NCBI GenBank assembly: GCA_038230515.1
Contig: JBBRND010000005.1
Span: 1-64,000, forward strand
Length of the DNA: 64,000 nucleotides
Source of the DNA: JAPLDB01 sp038230515
GTDB lineage: Bacteria; Bacteroidota; Bacteroidia; AKYH767-A; 2013-40CM-41-45
Direction of reading: 5' to 3'
Of this stretch, positions 15,960 to 26,800 are shown in pieces. The notes beneath the pieces are model-generated. The model was not told the origin of the DNA. It was given only the letters and a program-made list of their open reading frames with translations, and made no database searches. Position 1 is the stretch's first letter. Every line of letters begins with the position of its first letter. The position numbers and the translations under genes were made by a program.

Positions 15960-17752
15960 ATGAAAAAAATTCTACTGCTAATTTATTTACTTGCTGCTTT
16001 TTCGATTAAGGCACAAGTGACTTTTGAAAAAGTTTTTTATAATCTTGGCTTCGCATCTTTTAGTATTGTGGACAACACTCTTGATTCAGGATTTATTATT
16101 TCTGGAATAAAAAACTCTCAGCCATTTATTGCTAAAATTGACAGGTATGGAGATACCCTTTTCACAAAAAGCATTCCTCATAGCGCGGTATACGGTTCGG
16201 AGGGGTGCGGAATAGTTCAAAATAATACCGGAGACTATACTATTGGCTTTACATTTGATTCAACAGGCACAACTTCAAATCATTTTGCCTCCGTTTGCAC
16301 GTTAGACACTGCTCTTTCAACTTACAGTAATTGTCAGACATTTCCGTCAATTGGGGCTTTTGGAACATACTTTATCTATTTAAAAAATTCAAAAGACAAA
16401 TCCCAAATAGTTTACTTGGTACTCGATTCGGATTTTGGAGGCCATGATTATGTATCCGCCTGTCCATACTTCTATTATGGTCAATTACCAGTTACAAGTT
16501 ATTATTCAGAAAATCCGATTGCGGTAAATAATTCCGGCTTGAAATATTACGTGGAATTTATGGACGAATACATAACACCGCAGGGAGATACACTTTCGTT
16601 TCCTTGCCACACATATAATTCCAATACTATCGAAACATATAATGAACTTTCTTTCTCTTCACTATCTGTTCAATCTTGTTGCACGGCCGATAACGGAATC
16701 ATTCTTGCCGGAAAATTTCAAGATGGAATAAAGATGGTGAAGCTATCAAGTAGCGGAACAATTCTTTGGGAAAAAGATTTCTTAAACTTAGGTAACCCTG
16801 AAGTAAACGATGTAATTGAAACTGATGATGGAGGCGTTGCTCTCAATATCATTAAATATGCTTTTGGCGCAAACAGAATGGGAATATTAAAACTTGATTC
16901 AAGCATAAGTACGATTCAATTTATCAATCTCTTCAGTCAATCTATTGGCTACTTTTCAAAATCAAACATTAAACAACTTCCTGACGGTTATGTTTTATTT
17001 AGCAACCATCAATCTCTCCCGTATCTTGTAAAGGCAAACATTAACGGAAGAACAGATACTTCTTTTTCAATTACTTCATCCTCTCATGATTATTGCAATG
17101 GCGATACGTGTATTCTTTCTACGCAGCAAGCTGCATCATATCTTTGGAATAATGGAGATACTACACAGTCAATTTCAGTAACTCAAAATGGAATTTATTT
17201 CGCCCAAACCACCGATAGTATCGGCAACCAGTTTTTATCACAAGGGTTTCAAGTTATTTTTCACAGCCCTTCCATTTCCCTCGGCAATGACACCACACTT
17301 TGCACCACTCAATCTATCACACTCAATGCAGGAAATGGATTTGTAAACTATCTTTGGGAGGACAGCAGCACCGCACAAACATTGCTTGCAACGAGTACCA
17401 CAGCGGATACACTTTCGTATTCAGTTCAGGTAACAGACACAAACGGATGCACTAATGGTGATACACTCCAAATCATTTTCGATATATGCGCAGGAATAAA
17501 TTCAACCAATGAAAATCAATTTTCATTTTCTCCCAACCCTGCCCGTTCTCCTTCACCATTAGGACCATCTCTGAGTTCGGAGAAAAAACCAAAATAGAAA
17601 TTTACAATATGGTGGGCTTGGCTGTTCGTCTCCAAACTCCGATCTCCCAACTCCCGACCGAGATTGATGTTCGCGCTCTGCCCCAAGGAATTTATTTTGT
17701 AAAAGTGAGCAGCGAGAAGGGCAGTACCGTCCAGAAGCTGGGAATACAATAA
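15960..17752 (+). pseudogene. Secreted T9SS protein with frameshifted sorting domain
   Basis: The frame from 15960 encodes 545 residues: signal peptide (MKKILLLIYLLAAFSIKAQ), a long beta-rich region (~20-370) and a segment with the pattern of Bacteroidota Ig/PKD-like domains (CNGDTCILSTQQ, LGNDTTLCTTQSITLNAG). It reaches the first motif of a type A sorting domain (FSFSPNPA) and then runs out at 17597. The remainder (TKIEIYNMVGLAV ... LPQGIYFVKV ... KLGIQ) continues in the -1 frame to a TAA at 17750-17752. One missing base at about 17547-17556 explains it. Either a sequencing error or a real loss of T9SS export; the protein body otherwise looks intact. Confidence 0.8.
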
Positions 17753-17757
17753 GAGAT

Positions 17758-17840
17758 TTTAAGGTCTAAAGTTTAATGTTTAAGGTTAGCTACCGCCTAT
17801 TCAACCTTTAAACTTTAGTCCTTAAACGCTAAACCCTGAT
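17758..17840. repeat. Imperfect inverted repeat of intergenic filler type
   Basis: TAAGGTCTAAAGTTTAATG at about 17760 is mirrored by AACCTTTAAACTTTAGTCC near 17803-17821, separated by about 25 nt. It may work as a transcription terminator for the preceding gene. Sequence of this style occurs in other gaps of the window. Confidence 0.5.
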
Positions 17841-18004
17841 TTTCTCTCCTAATTCTCTTTTCAAAATTCCTATTTTCGCTACCATTTGTAAAAAGCAACC
17901 GCAAACGGAGAAAAAATCTCATTTGTAAGATTTTCCGGTTTTTGTCATTAACTATTTTTCGGGTGGCGTACTATAACCATCATATAATTTCAATCAATCT
18001 TTAA

Positions 18005-19534
18005 ATGAAAACATTTACAAAAATCATCGCGCTTATCGCCTTCGTAGCCATAAGCCAAATTGCCCAAGCGGGTTCGGGATCTGCTTCTGCAAACAATGCT
18101 GTTTCTTCTATTTCGGGTGGTGTTGCTGCAACAGGCAATTCCAATTCCGGTTCTGGTACGCTCCGTAATGGAGGTAATTCTATTCTTCTTTTAGCTAATC
18201 CTGTCATTTCAGGACCTACTCTTTCTGTATGTCCTGGTCAGGTACGTACTTACACCAGTTCAATAGTGCCGGGTGCAACTACTTATACATGGGTGGTGCC
18301 GAGCTATTGTTCTATTGTATCAGGACAGGGTAGTCCTTCAGTTGATGTAAGTTTCGCAATTGGATTTGTACAAGGTTACCTGAGAGTAACTGCTTCAAGT
18401 GCTACTGATATGTCACATCAAACGGTGGTAACAGTGTATTCTACTCCAAGCACACCTCTCCCTATTGATGGACCGGAAACCGGTGCATGTGCAGGTGGCA
18501 CTTATGTATATTCAATACCTCCGGTAGCAAGCGCCAATTCATACACATGGTATGCACCCACAGGTTGCGTAATTGCTTCGCCAGTTTCAAGCGGCAATCC
18601 TCTCACCACTACAGTAACCTCAGTTAATATAACATTCCCTACAGGTTTTCATTTGGGAGTTGTTTCAGTAAGAGCTAACAGCGGTTGCGGTTCCACTATT
18701 CTCAGAACAAAAAATGTACGGTCGGTTTTGGTTTCACCCGGTGATATTACGGGCAGGGCTTTCGGCTTGTGCGATGAAAGCAATGAGCCATACTCCATAG
18801 CTCCGGTTGCGAATGCAACAGGATATACGTGGTCAACTTTTCCGACAACGGGGGTTACCATTCATAATAACGGAACTACAAATATTACTATTGATTTTGA
18901 CAACACATTTGTATGGGCTTACTTGTATGTAACTGCAGATAACTCTTGCGGCCATGGCGATACCCGTTACCTAACTTTGTATGCACATCCTGATAAAACA
19001 ATTATTCCGGGCGGCCCTACAGGTGCTTGTAATAATAACACATCAGCAAGCATTGCATACTATTCGGTTAATCCGGTTTACAACACGTCAAATTATCACT
19101 GGACAGTGCCCACAGGTGCTAACATCGTGAGCGGAGATGGCACTACAGATATTACAGTAGATTTTATGGGAGCATCTTCAGGTGATGTTACTTGCAGAGC
19201 AGAAAATTCATGCGGCAGAAGCAGCACTTCGGTAAAAGCCGTTGTAGTTAATTCATGCCGTCTTGCAAATGGAGAAGAAAGCCAGATGCAGTTGGGTGCA
19301 TATCCTAATCCTGCAAAAGATAAACTTACTGTATCCTTCACAGCATCATCAACTGAAATGTATTCCATTCAGATGTTTGATATGATGGGTCGCAGCGTAG
19401 TAAATCTATCAGGCGCATCATCAGAAGGAATAAACAAACAGGAAATTAATCTTCAAAATATTTCGACCGGCTTGTACAACCTTGTAATTAAAAAGGGAGA
19501 TACAGCCGAGCGATTAAGAGTGGTTGTTGAGTAA
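18005..19534 (+). CDS. Secreted T9SS protein with repeated PKD/Ig-like domains
   Basis: The 509-residue product starts with a Sec signal peptide (MKTFTKIIALIAFVAISQIAQA) and a Ser/Gly/Asn-rich linker. About four copies of a ~85-residue PKD-like domain follow, each with a pattern like CPGQVRTYTSS ... YTWVVP ... VDVSF ... LRVTASS. The C-terminus is a T9SS type A sorting domain (YPNPAKDKL ... MFDMMGR ... STGLYNLVI). The domains and sorting tail resemble those at the end of the giant protein at 23864-30172, so the two are paralogues in their C-terminal modules. Likely surface exposed; ligand unknown. Confidence 0.85.
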   Translation: MKTFTKIIALIAFVAISQIAQAGSGSASANNAVSSISGGVAATGNSNSGSGTLRNGGNSILLLANPVISGPTLSVCPGQVRTYTSSIVPGATTYTWVVPSYCSIVSGQGSPSVDVSFAIGFVQGYLRVTASSATDMSHQTVVTVYSTPSTPLPIDGPETGACAGGTYVYSIPPVASANSYTWYAPTGCVIASPVSSGNPLTTTVTSVNITFPTGFHLGVVSVRANSGCGSTILRTKNVRSVLVSPGDITGRAFGLCDESNEPYSIAPVANATGYTWSTFPTTGVTIHNNGTTNITIDFDNTFVWAYLYVTADNSCGHGDTRYLTLYAHPDKTIIPGGPTGACNNNTSASIAYYSVNPVYNTSNYHWTVPTGANIVSGDGTTDITVDFMGASSGDVTCRAENSCGRSSTSVKAVVVNSCRLANGEESQMQLGAYPNPAKDKLTVSFTASSTEMYSIQMFDMMGRSVVNLSGASSEGINKQEINLQNISTGLYNLVIKKGDTAERLRVVVE

Positions 19535-19556
19535 ATTGGTTTTTGGTTAGACGAGG

Positions 19557-19591
19557 GAGCCCTGCTACGAAAGTAGTGGGGTTTTCTTTTT
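19557..19591 (+). terminator. Rho-independent terminator
   Basis: CCCTGCTAC pairs with GTAGTGGGG around a GAAA loop and is followed by a T-rich run. It separates two convergent genes. Confidence 0.75.
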
Positions 19592-19594
19592 TTC

Positions 19595-20896
19595 TCAAAT
19601 GTGAGAAGAAAGACGCGACTCGAAAATTTCTTTTCGCTCAATAGTTTGTGTTCTGTCAGGTCCTACAGAAATAATACTTACTGGAACTTTGGTGCGCTCT
19701 TCAATGTAGCTGATGTATTGAGAAAGTTCAGCAGGAAAATCTTTTTCGTGATGAATGTTGGTCAGGTTTTTATTCCACCCATTCACATTTTCATAGACAG
19801 GAACAGCGTCCTCATGCACAATGTCGAAAGGCATGTAGTCAATTTTTTTTCCGCGATAGTTGTAATGCGTACAAACACTCAGCGTATCAAATCCACTCAG
19901 CACATCGCTCTTCATCATTATTAAATCCGTAACTCCGTTAATCATGATGGCGTAATTCAACGCAGGCAAATCAAGCCAACCCGTTCTGCGTGGACGACCT
20001 GTTGTAGCACCAAATTCATTTCCTGCTTTGCGCAGTTTCTCTCCTGTTTCGTCATTCAACTCAGTAGGAAAAGGACCGCTGCCAACGCGTGTAGAATACG
20101 CTTTGAAAATTCCGAACACTTTACCAATGTGTCGAGGAGAAACACCAAGACCTGTGCAGGCGCCTGCTGTAACTGTGCTTGATGAAGTAACAAACGGATA
20201 CGAACCGAAATCAATATCGAGAAGAGAACCTTGTGCTCCTTCAGCAAGAACTTTTTTTCCTTCTGATAGATATTTATTAATGAGATGTTCGCTGTCAACT
20301 AAATTTAATTCGCGTATCGCATCAATGCTTTTGAAAAATTCCGGCTCAAGATCATTAAGCTCGCACGGATAATTCATATTCTTCAGCATCTCGCAATGCT
20401 TCTCGCACAAACGTTTGTAGCGATCCATAAAATCTTTTGCCTCCACATCGCCAACACGCAAACCGTTTCTTCCCGTCTTGTCCATGTAAGTAGGACCAAT
20501 GCCGCGCAGCGTACTCCCGATTTTTTCTTTTCCCTTCATTGTTTCCGATGCGGCATCAAGCAAACGATGAGTAGGAATAATAATATGCGCCTTGCGGCTG
20601 ATGAAAAGTTTTTTGCTTACATCAACGTTGAGTTTTTTAAGCGCAGCAATTTCTTTTTGTAAAGTAACAGGATCAATCACTACACCATTACCCACAATGT
20701 TGATAATGCCGTCACGAAAAATTCCTGAAGGTATTGTGTGCAGCACATGCTTGATTCCATTGAATTCAAGTGTATGTCCCGCATTGGGGCCACCCTGAAA
20801 ACGCGCCACCACATCATAATGCGGAGTAATAAAGTCAACTATTTTTCCTTTGCCTTCATCCCCCCACTGGAGCCCAAGCAATACGTCAACGGGCAT
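19595..20896 (-). CDS. purA: Adenylosuccinate synthetase PurA
   Basis: PurA makes adenylosuccinate from IMP, aspartate and GTP, the first committed step to AMP. The P-loop-like GDEGKGK lies at residues 13-19, and GGPNAGHT, GSTLRGIGP, EGAQGSLLDIDFGSYPFVTSS and the GTP-binding base motif near the C-terminus are all in place. At 433 residues it is slightly longer at the C-terminus than most but complete. The start ATG gives the expected MPVDVLLGLQWGDEGKGK opening. It is the second gene after the STAS protein in the same direction, 53 nt apart. Confidence 0.97.
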   Translation of the reverse strand: MPVDVLLGLQWGDEGKGKIVDFITPHYDVVARFQGGPNAGHTLEFNGIKHVLHTIPSGIFRDGIINIVGNGVVIDPVTLQKEIAALKKLNVDVSKKLFISRKAHIIIPTHRLLDAASETMKGKEKIGSTLRGIGPTYMDKTGRNGLRVGDVEAKDFMDRYKRLCEKHCEMLKNMNYPCELNDLEPEFFKSIDAIRELNLVDSEHLINKYLSEGKKVLAEGAQGSLLDIDFGSYPFVTSSSTVTAGACTGLGVSPRHIGKVFGIFKAYSTRVGSGPFPTELNDETGEKLRKAGNEFGATTGRPRRTGWLDLPALNYAIMINGVTDLIMMKSDVLSGFDTLSVCTHYNYRGKKIDYMPFDIVHEDAVPVYENVNGWNKNLTNIHHEKDFPAELSQYISYIEERTKVPVSIISVGPDRTQTIERKEIFESRLSSHI

Positions 20897-20949
20897 GAGA
20901 GAAATTAAAAATTAGAAATAGGAAATTAGGAATTGAAAACAAGGAATGA

Positions 20950-21297
20950 TCAATTCTGAAATTGACGAACTGCAGCAGGAAGATCTTCTGTGATTGTGAA
21001 AACAGTGTTGAGTTTTGTGATGATCAGCAATTCTTTGATCTTGTCATTCACGTTACAGATGGTAGTATCTCCACCGTTCTTGCGGCTCTTTGTAAGAATG
21101 TTCACAAGCACATTCAGTCCGTTGCTGTTCAGGTAACGGAAATTTCCCATGCTGATTACAAAACTGTTCGTGCCTTTGCCGATGAGATCCTGAATCTCAT
21201 CAAGCAGTGGAGTTGCCTGTGTTTTGTCAATGAGGTTGCCATTTATTTCAACGATGGCGTAATTTCCTTTGCTGTTTATTTTGTAGTTAAAATCCAT
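20950..21297 (-). CDS. STAS-domain protein (anti-sigma factor antagonist type)
   Basis: This 115-residue single STAS domain (beta-alpha fold) contains AIVEINGNLIDKTQATPLLDEI, FVISMGNFRYLNSNGLNVLVNIL (the conserved helix-start region with Ser, the usual phosphorylation site) and ITKLNTVFTI. I chose the ATG at 21297 because the open frame upstream lacks similarity. Such proteins bind anti-sigma kinases of the RsbW type or serve in other signalling scaffolds; no such kinase is near, so the partner is unknown. It sits between the Fur-family gene and purA on the same strand. Confidence 0.85.
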   Translation of the reverse strand: MDFNYKINSKGNYAIVEINGNLIDKTQATPLLDEIQDLIGKGTNSFVISMGNFRYLNSNGLNVLVNILTKSRKNGGDTTICNVNDKIKELLIITKLNTVFTITEDLPAAVRQFQN

Positions 21298-21392
21298 GGC
21301 GTGAAGGTAAGAGTTTTTCTTTTCTATAAATGATGGTGTGTGTTGAAGAGTTTTGAACACCCAATCCACAGCGGGGAGCAGGGTAGGGGCTT

Positions 21393-21866
21393 CTATTTTC
21401 TGTACTTGCAGGTTCCTGCTTCTGCCAACTCTTTGCACTTGCCAAAGAGATGAAGTGAGTGATGATCAATATTAAATTTCAGAAGATCGCCAATCATGCT
21501 TTGTATTTGCTGAATGCGTGGATCACAAAATTCAAAAACATGTTCGCAGTCGTTGCAGATGAGATGGTCATGTTGTTTGTAGGCATAACTCTTCTCATAC
21601 AGCGCAAGGTTCTTTCCGAACTGATGTTTCATCACTAGGTTCGCATCGAGCAAAAGTTCCATCGTGTTGTAAACCGTTGCGCGGCTAACATGATATTTTT
21701 CCCCCTTCAGAAGTTTGAATAATTGCTCAATGTCGAAATGTTCATTGAGAGAATAAATCTCATCAAGTATTGCAAAACGTTCCGTGGTCTTTCGCTGGCT
21801 GTGTTTCTCTAAATATTCGGTAAATACTTTACGCACCGATTTTCTTAATTCTTCCTGATGACTCAT
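21393..21866 (-). CDS. Fur-family metal- or peroxide-responsive repressor
   Basis: This 157-residue regulator has an N-terminal winged helix (RKTTERFAILDEIY ... HVSRATVYNTMELLLDANLV). The C-terminal dimerisation/metal domain has HDHLICNDCEHVFEF, with the first Cys pair C-x2-C. The ATG at 21866 is preferred over a TTG at 21875, which is part of a promoter-like CCTTTG. A Fur, Zur or PerR identity cannot be settled by eye; the usual second Cys pair near the C-terminus is not seen as C-x2-C. It is divergent from mnmA across an 85-nt gap. Confidence 0.9.
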   Translation of the reverse strand: MSHQEELRKSVRKVFTEYLEKHSQRKTTERFAILDEIYSLNEHFDIEQLFKLLKGEKYHVSRATVYNTMELLLDANLVMKHQFGKNLALYEKSYAYKQHDHLICNDCEHVFEFCDPRIQQIQSMIGDLLKFNIDHHSLHLFGKCKELAEAGTCKYRK

Positions 21867-21926
21867 CGTCTGCAAAGGTGAATATTATCATTCAAATTCA
21901 GAATTTCCATTCTCCTCTGTTAAAGT

Positions 21927-21934
21927 TATCTTTG
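21927..21934 (+). promoter_or_regulatory. -7 promoter element TATCTTTG of mnmA
   Basis: Exact TAnnTTTG match 17 nt before the ATG at 21952. Confidence 0.6.
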
Positions 21935-21951
21935 CACTCTTAAATTTCGAA

Positions 21952-23061
21952 ATGAGCAAGAAGGGAAGAGTTTTAATGGCGATGAGTGGCGGAATAGACA
22001 GTTCGGTGTCTGCCGTTCTTCTTCATGAGCAGGGTTATGAAGTGGTGGGGCTTACTATGAAAACATGGGACTATGCAAGCTCAGGCGGCTCAAAGAAAGA
22101 AACCGGCTGCTGCTCGCTCGATTCTATTAATGATGCACGCGCCATTGCGGTGGAGAAAGGTTTTCCCCATTACATCATTGACATCCGTGAAGAGTTCGGC
22201 AATCATGTTATTGATAATTTCGTAGATGAATATCTTGCGGGAAGAACTCCTAATCCTTGTGTAATGTGCAACACACACATAAAATGGGAAGCGTTGCTGA
22301 AGCGTGCCGACAAACTCGATTGCGAATTTATTGCCACAGGTCATTATGCAAACGTGCGAGAAGAAAATGGTCGCTTTGTTGTAAGCAAAGGGTTGGATGA
22401 CTGGAAAGATCAGAGTTATGTATTGTGGGGAGTGAGTCAGGAATGTTTATCGCGCACCATGTTTCCTGTCGGGAAGTTTAAGAAGACAGAGATTCGTCAG
22501 ATGGCTTTTGACATGGGCTTTAAGGAACTTGCAACAAAAAGCGAGTCGTATGAAATATGTTTCATTCCCGATAATGATTACCGCGGATTTATCAAACGTC
22601 AGAAACCCGGTTTGGAAGAACAACTTGCAGATGGAAATTTTGTAACCACTTCAGGAGAAGTTATCGGAAAACATCGCGGCTATCCTTTTTATACAATCGG
22701 ACAGCGAAGGGGATTGGAAGTTGCAGTAGGTGAACCGCTTTATGTAACTGAAATTCAACCTGAACAGAATACTGTAGTACTTGGTTCTTTTGAAGAGCTG
22801 AAACGTGAACAAATGTGGGTAAGGGACATTAACCTTATTAAGTATGCTTCGTTAGAAAGTAAAACTGAAGCCGTAACCCGCATTCGTTACAAAGATAAAG
22901 GAACACACAGCACGCTGGAGCAACACGGAAAAAATATGAAAGTAACATTTCATAATTCCGTTACTGCAGTTGCTCCCGGGCAAAGTGCCGTGTTCTATGA
23001 TGGTGATGATGTAATAGGTGGCGGCTTCATAGCCAAGGAACCACCTGTCTATGAAAAATAA
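21952..23061 (+). CDS. mnmA: tRNA-specific 2-thiouridylase MnmA
   Basis: MnmA adds sulfur to the wobble uridine of tRNAs for Lys, Glu and Gln. The PP-loop ATP motif MAMSGGIDSS is at 9-18. The catalytic Cys pair is formed by Cys103 in TPNPCVMCN and the Cys in YEICFIPDND near 204. The C-terminal QRRGLEVAVGEPLYV beta-barrel region is present. At 369 residues it is complete. It has its own promoter, and its last 11 nt overlap the start of the following lipoprotein gene, so the two are probably co-transcribed. Confidence 0.97.
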   Translation: MSKKGRVLMAMSGGIDSSVSAVLLHEQGYEVVGLTMKTWDYASSGGSKKETGCCSLDSINDARAIAVEKGFPHYIIDIREEFGNHVIDNFVDEYLAGRTPNPCVMCNTHIKWEALLKRADKLDCEFIATGHYANVREENGRFVVSKGLDDWKDQSYVLWGVSQECLSRTMFPVGKFKKTEIRQMAFDMGFKELATKSESYEICFIPDNDYRGFIKRQKPGLEEQLADGNFVTTSGEVIGKHRGYPFYTIGQRRGLEVAVGEPLYVTEIQPEQNTVVLGSFEELKREQMWVRDINLIKYASLESKTEAVTRIRYKDKGTHSTLEQHGKNMKVTFHNSVTAVAPGQSAVFYDGDDVIGGGFIAKEPPVYEK

Positions 23062-23782
23062 TTTTGCATCAGCCAAAGAACCAATTTCTCTTTTTGGATT
23101 CGGTCTTGAACTTTTATCTGCGCTGTTTATTCTCTTCGCAGCAATGTTAGTTTCCTGTGGAAAGGAAACGATCGAACAAAATTCACCTTCTTACAATTAC
23201 TTTCCTACTCAGAGAGGATCGTATGTAATCTTTGACGTGGACAGCATTGTACACAGCACCGATGACAATGAGAATGATGATTCCGTTTACTATTACCATT
23301 ATCAGGTTAAAGAAGTAATTGATACACCCTTTACGGATGGTGAGGGGATGGAACGTCAGGTAGTAGCACGGTATTATCGTGCAGACACTACTCAAGAATG
23401 GAGCATCAATATTGTATGGAGTCAATCACTTAGTACTGCCAGCGCATACCGTTGGGAAGACAATGTGCCTTATCATAAAATGGGTTTTCCCATCAACACA
23501 AATATTGAATGGAATGGCAATGACAAAAACACAATGAATGCAGAAACGTATCACTATCTTGACATTCATCAACCGAAAACATATAACGGCATGAGTTTCG
23601 ATTCAACACTAACCGTAATTCAAAGCGATGAAAATAATTATGTAGAAAAAATTTATGCCAAGGAAGTATATGCAGCAGGCACAGGGCTAATTTACAAAGA
23701 GCGCGATGATCTTCGCAAGACGGCAGGACTTGTTGTTTCAGGCACAGAATTTAAAATGGTAGTTATGGGTTACGGAAAATAA
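23051..23782 (+). CDS. Lipoprotein of unknown function
   Basis: The 243-residue product has an unusually long N-terminal region before the hydrophobic core (ALFILFAAMLVSC) and the lipobox LVSC (Cys near 36). The mature domain (YFPTQRGSYVIFDVDSI, DDSVYYYHYQVKEVI, NYVEKIYAKEVYAAGTGLIYKE) resembles uncharacterised Bacteroidota lipoproteins. No catalytic motif is seen. Its start overlaps the end of mnmA. A bidirectional hairpin terminator follows at 23808-23844. Confidence 0.75.
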   Translation: MKNNFASAKEPISLFGFGLELLSALFILFAAMLVSCGKETIEQNSPSYNYFPTQRGSYVIFDVDSIVHSTDDNENDDSVYYYHYQVKEVIDTPFTDGEGMERQVVARYYRADTTQEWSINIVWSQSLSTASAYRWEDNVPYHKMGFPINTNIEWNGNDKNTMNAETYHYLDIHQPKTYNGMSFDSTLTVIQSDENNYVEKIYAKEVYAAGTGLIYKERDDLRKTAGLVVSGTEFKMVVMGYGK

Positions 23783-23807
23783 AAACTGTTCATCGGTCTA
23801 TAAAAGT

Positions 23808-23844
23808 AAAACGGCTACTCAATTTGAGCAGCCGTTTAGCTTTT
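23808..23844. terminator. Bidirectional terminator
   Basis: AAACGGCTACTC pairs with GAGCAGCCGTTT (one mismatch, loop AATTT) and is followed by TTTT on the plus strand and preceded by A-rich sequence. It serves the two convergent genes. Confidence 0.8.
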
Positions 23845-23863
23845 ATAAACCTCCCGTAAGAAA

Positions 23864-26800
23864 TCAATTTATTATCAATCTGATCATTTCGCTTTGTTCT
23901 CCACTTTGCAAGCGAATCATGTACACACCTTTGGCGTAACTACTCAGATCAAGTTCAATCATATTGGCACCTTCCGTTGCAGCTCCTTTTTTAATCATTG
24001 CCTCTTTGCCCATCATATCCACTAGCGAAATTGAATACTTATCAGCAGAAACAGCATTAAACTTCACAGTTGCTTTATCGGCAGCAGGGTTCGGATAAAC
24101 CTGTGCATTAAATTCATTAACAGATCTGCTTACCTGTGCCTCTCGGCAGCTGACAGTAACTGCCTGCGTTTTGGTTCCGCTTTGTCCACAACCATTCAAT
24201 GCTTTGCAGGTAAGTGTTCCGCCTGTCGCACCCCATTGTACAATAATGCATGAACCTGTAGCAGAGCCAAGAATAGTAGCCCCTGCAGGAACGGTCCAAA
24301 CATAACTGGTTGCATTTGTTGAACCCACGGCACAGTATGTAACAACATCTGTATTACAAGGTGTAAAGTTGTTGGTGCTTGAAGAAATAGAAGTCGGAGT
24401 ATTTGACACACCTGTTACCACCAATGTACGAGCGCTGCTGCTTCCGCAGGCATTGTTAGCAATAACCGAAAGGGTAACGGAAACAAAATTAGCAGGAAAA
24501 TCAATAGTTACTCCGCTCAGGTTATTAGGTCCGGAAATAGAAGCCCCATTATTAACCGTCCAGGTATAGGAAGAAGCAGCAACCGGAGTAAGTACCGGAG
24601 CAATTGAATAGGACACGCCTGTTTGTCCGCATTGACCGGCAGCTAAACCGGATATATTTCCCGGAGTGTTTGGCTTGCCGTTCCCCACGCCTTTTGTCCG
24701 TGCAGCACTGGAGTTAGCACAAGTACCTGTTGCACTTACACCAACTGTTGCCCCGCCCGGAATGGTACCTCCAAATGTAATGGTCACACTGTTTGAATTG
24801 CCGGCAATACTTGAACCTGCCGGAGCAGTCCATAAATAAGTTGAAGCACCAGGTACTGCCGGAACGCTATAAGCATACGTACCACCCGGACATACATAAG
24901 TAGGTCCTGTTATAGCACCTGGAATTACAGGGGAAGAAGTTACAGTCATTGACCGTGCAGCAGTAGTCATACAGGCATTGGTTGCAGTTACGCTAATGGT
25001 AACACTTGTAAATGTAGCGAAGTCAACACTGATCGAACTACCTGTATTAGATCCGTTAATGGTAGCACCGCTGCCGGTAATTGTCCATGTATAAGTAATT
25101 CCCGCCCCAAGAGGCACAATGGAATAAGTAACACCATTTGTATTCTGGCAAACTACCACAGGCAATCCTCCTGTAAAACTTGGCACAGAAATCTTATTTT
25201 GGATGGAGAAGCTTCTTGTCAAACTATTGCCGCAGGCATTAGTAGCATATACTGAGAAAGGATAGTAGGAAGTTCCTCCAGGTAATGCGCCAAAGAAGTT
25301 AATGCTGACTGCAGTACCACCACCGGCTATCGAAGCGGAACCAGGAAGCAACGAAGTCCATGTATAAGATGCAGCAGTAGGCACAGCAGGAATGGTATAA
25401 TTAAATATGTTTCCTACACATGCTACAGTAGGACCAGTTGGAAAAGCTGGTTTTGAAGGAGGAGAATTAAGAACTGTAAGAATCATCTGATCAGCTACTG
25501 CTGAGCAAGGACCTGCAGGATCATCTGTAGTAAGAGTAAGTGTTACAGTACCACTGATAATATCCGAAGGACCAGGAGTATAAACTGCATTCAATAATGA
25601 AGCATCATCGAAAGTACCATCCCCGCTTCTTGTCCATGTAGATGAAGAAGCGCCTCCGCCAATACTTCCTGCAAGTTGGGCAGTGCCGGTGTAGCAAATG
25701 CTTTGGTCAGGACCCGCATTCGCAGTTGGTGAAGTGCTTATCGTTACGGTGAACGAACAGGCATCACTACCACATGAGTTCGTAGCAGTACAATTTACAG
25801 TTGTTGCTCCTGTTGCAAAAGTTGAACCTGATGCAGGTACACAAGCAACTACTGGTGTAGGAGTTCCTGTTGCAGTCGGATCAGTCCATGTTGCAACGTG
25901 ATTATCACACTGTGTAATGTTTGAGGGGCAACCACTGATTACAGGGCTTGCATTTACTGTAACGTTGAATGAACAACCATCACTACCGCAAGAGTTCGTT
26001 GCAGTACAAGTTACCGGAGTAGTTCCCAAAGCAAACAACGAACCTGAAGCAGGTACACAGGCAACTGACGGAGCCGGAGTTCCTGTTGCAGTTGGTGTTG
26101 TCCATGTCGGATTAAGATTATCGCACACTGTAAAATCAGCAGGGCAACCACTGATTACAGGGCTTGCATTTACTGTAACGTTGAATGAGCAACCATCACT
26201 ACCGCAAGAGTTCGTTGCAGTACATGTTACCGGAGTAGTACCCAATGCAAACAAAGAACCTGATGCAGGTACACAGGCAACTGACGGAGCCGGTGTTCCT
26301 GTTGCAGTCGGGGCAGTCCATGTCGGATGAAGATTGTCGCACACTGTAAAATCAGCAGGACAACCACTGATTACAGGACTTGCATTTACTGTAACATTGA
26401 ATGAACAAGCATCACTGCCGCAAGAGTTCGTTGCAGTACAGGTAACCGGAGTAGTTCCCAAAGCAAACAACGAACCTGAAGCAGGTACACAGGCAACTGA
26501 CGGAGCCGGAGTTCCTGTTGCAGTTGGTGTTGTCCAGGTCGGATGAAAATTGTCACATACCGTGAAAGATGCAGGGCAACCACTGATCACCGGAGTTATA
26601 TTGATAGTTACAGTAAAGCTACAACTGGAAGTAAGATTCGCAGGATCAGTAGCAGTACAGGTAACTGTAGTAGCACCAGTTGCAAATGTGCTTCCGCTCA
26701 CAGGGGAGCACGCAACAATTGCGGAGCAATTATCAGTAGCAGTCGGATCAGTCCATGTTGCAACGTTATTATCACACTGCGTAATGTTGGCTGGGCAGCC

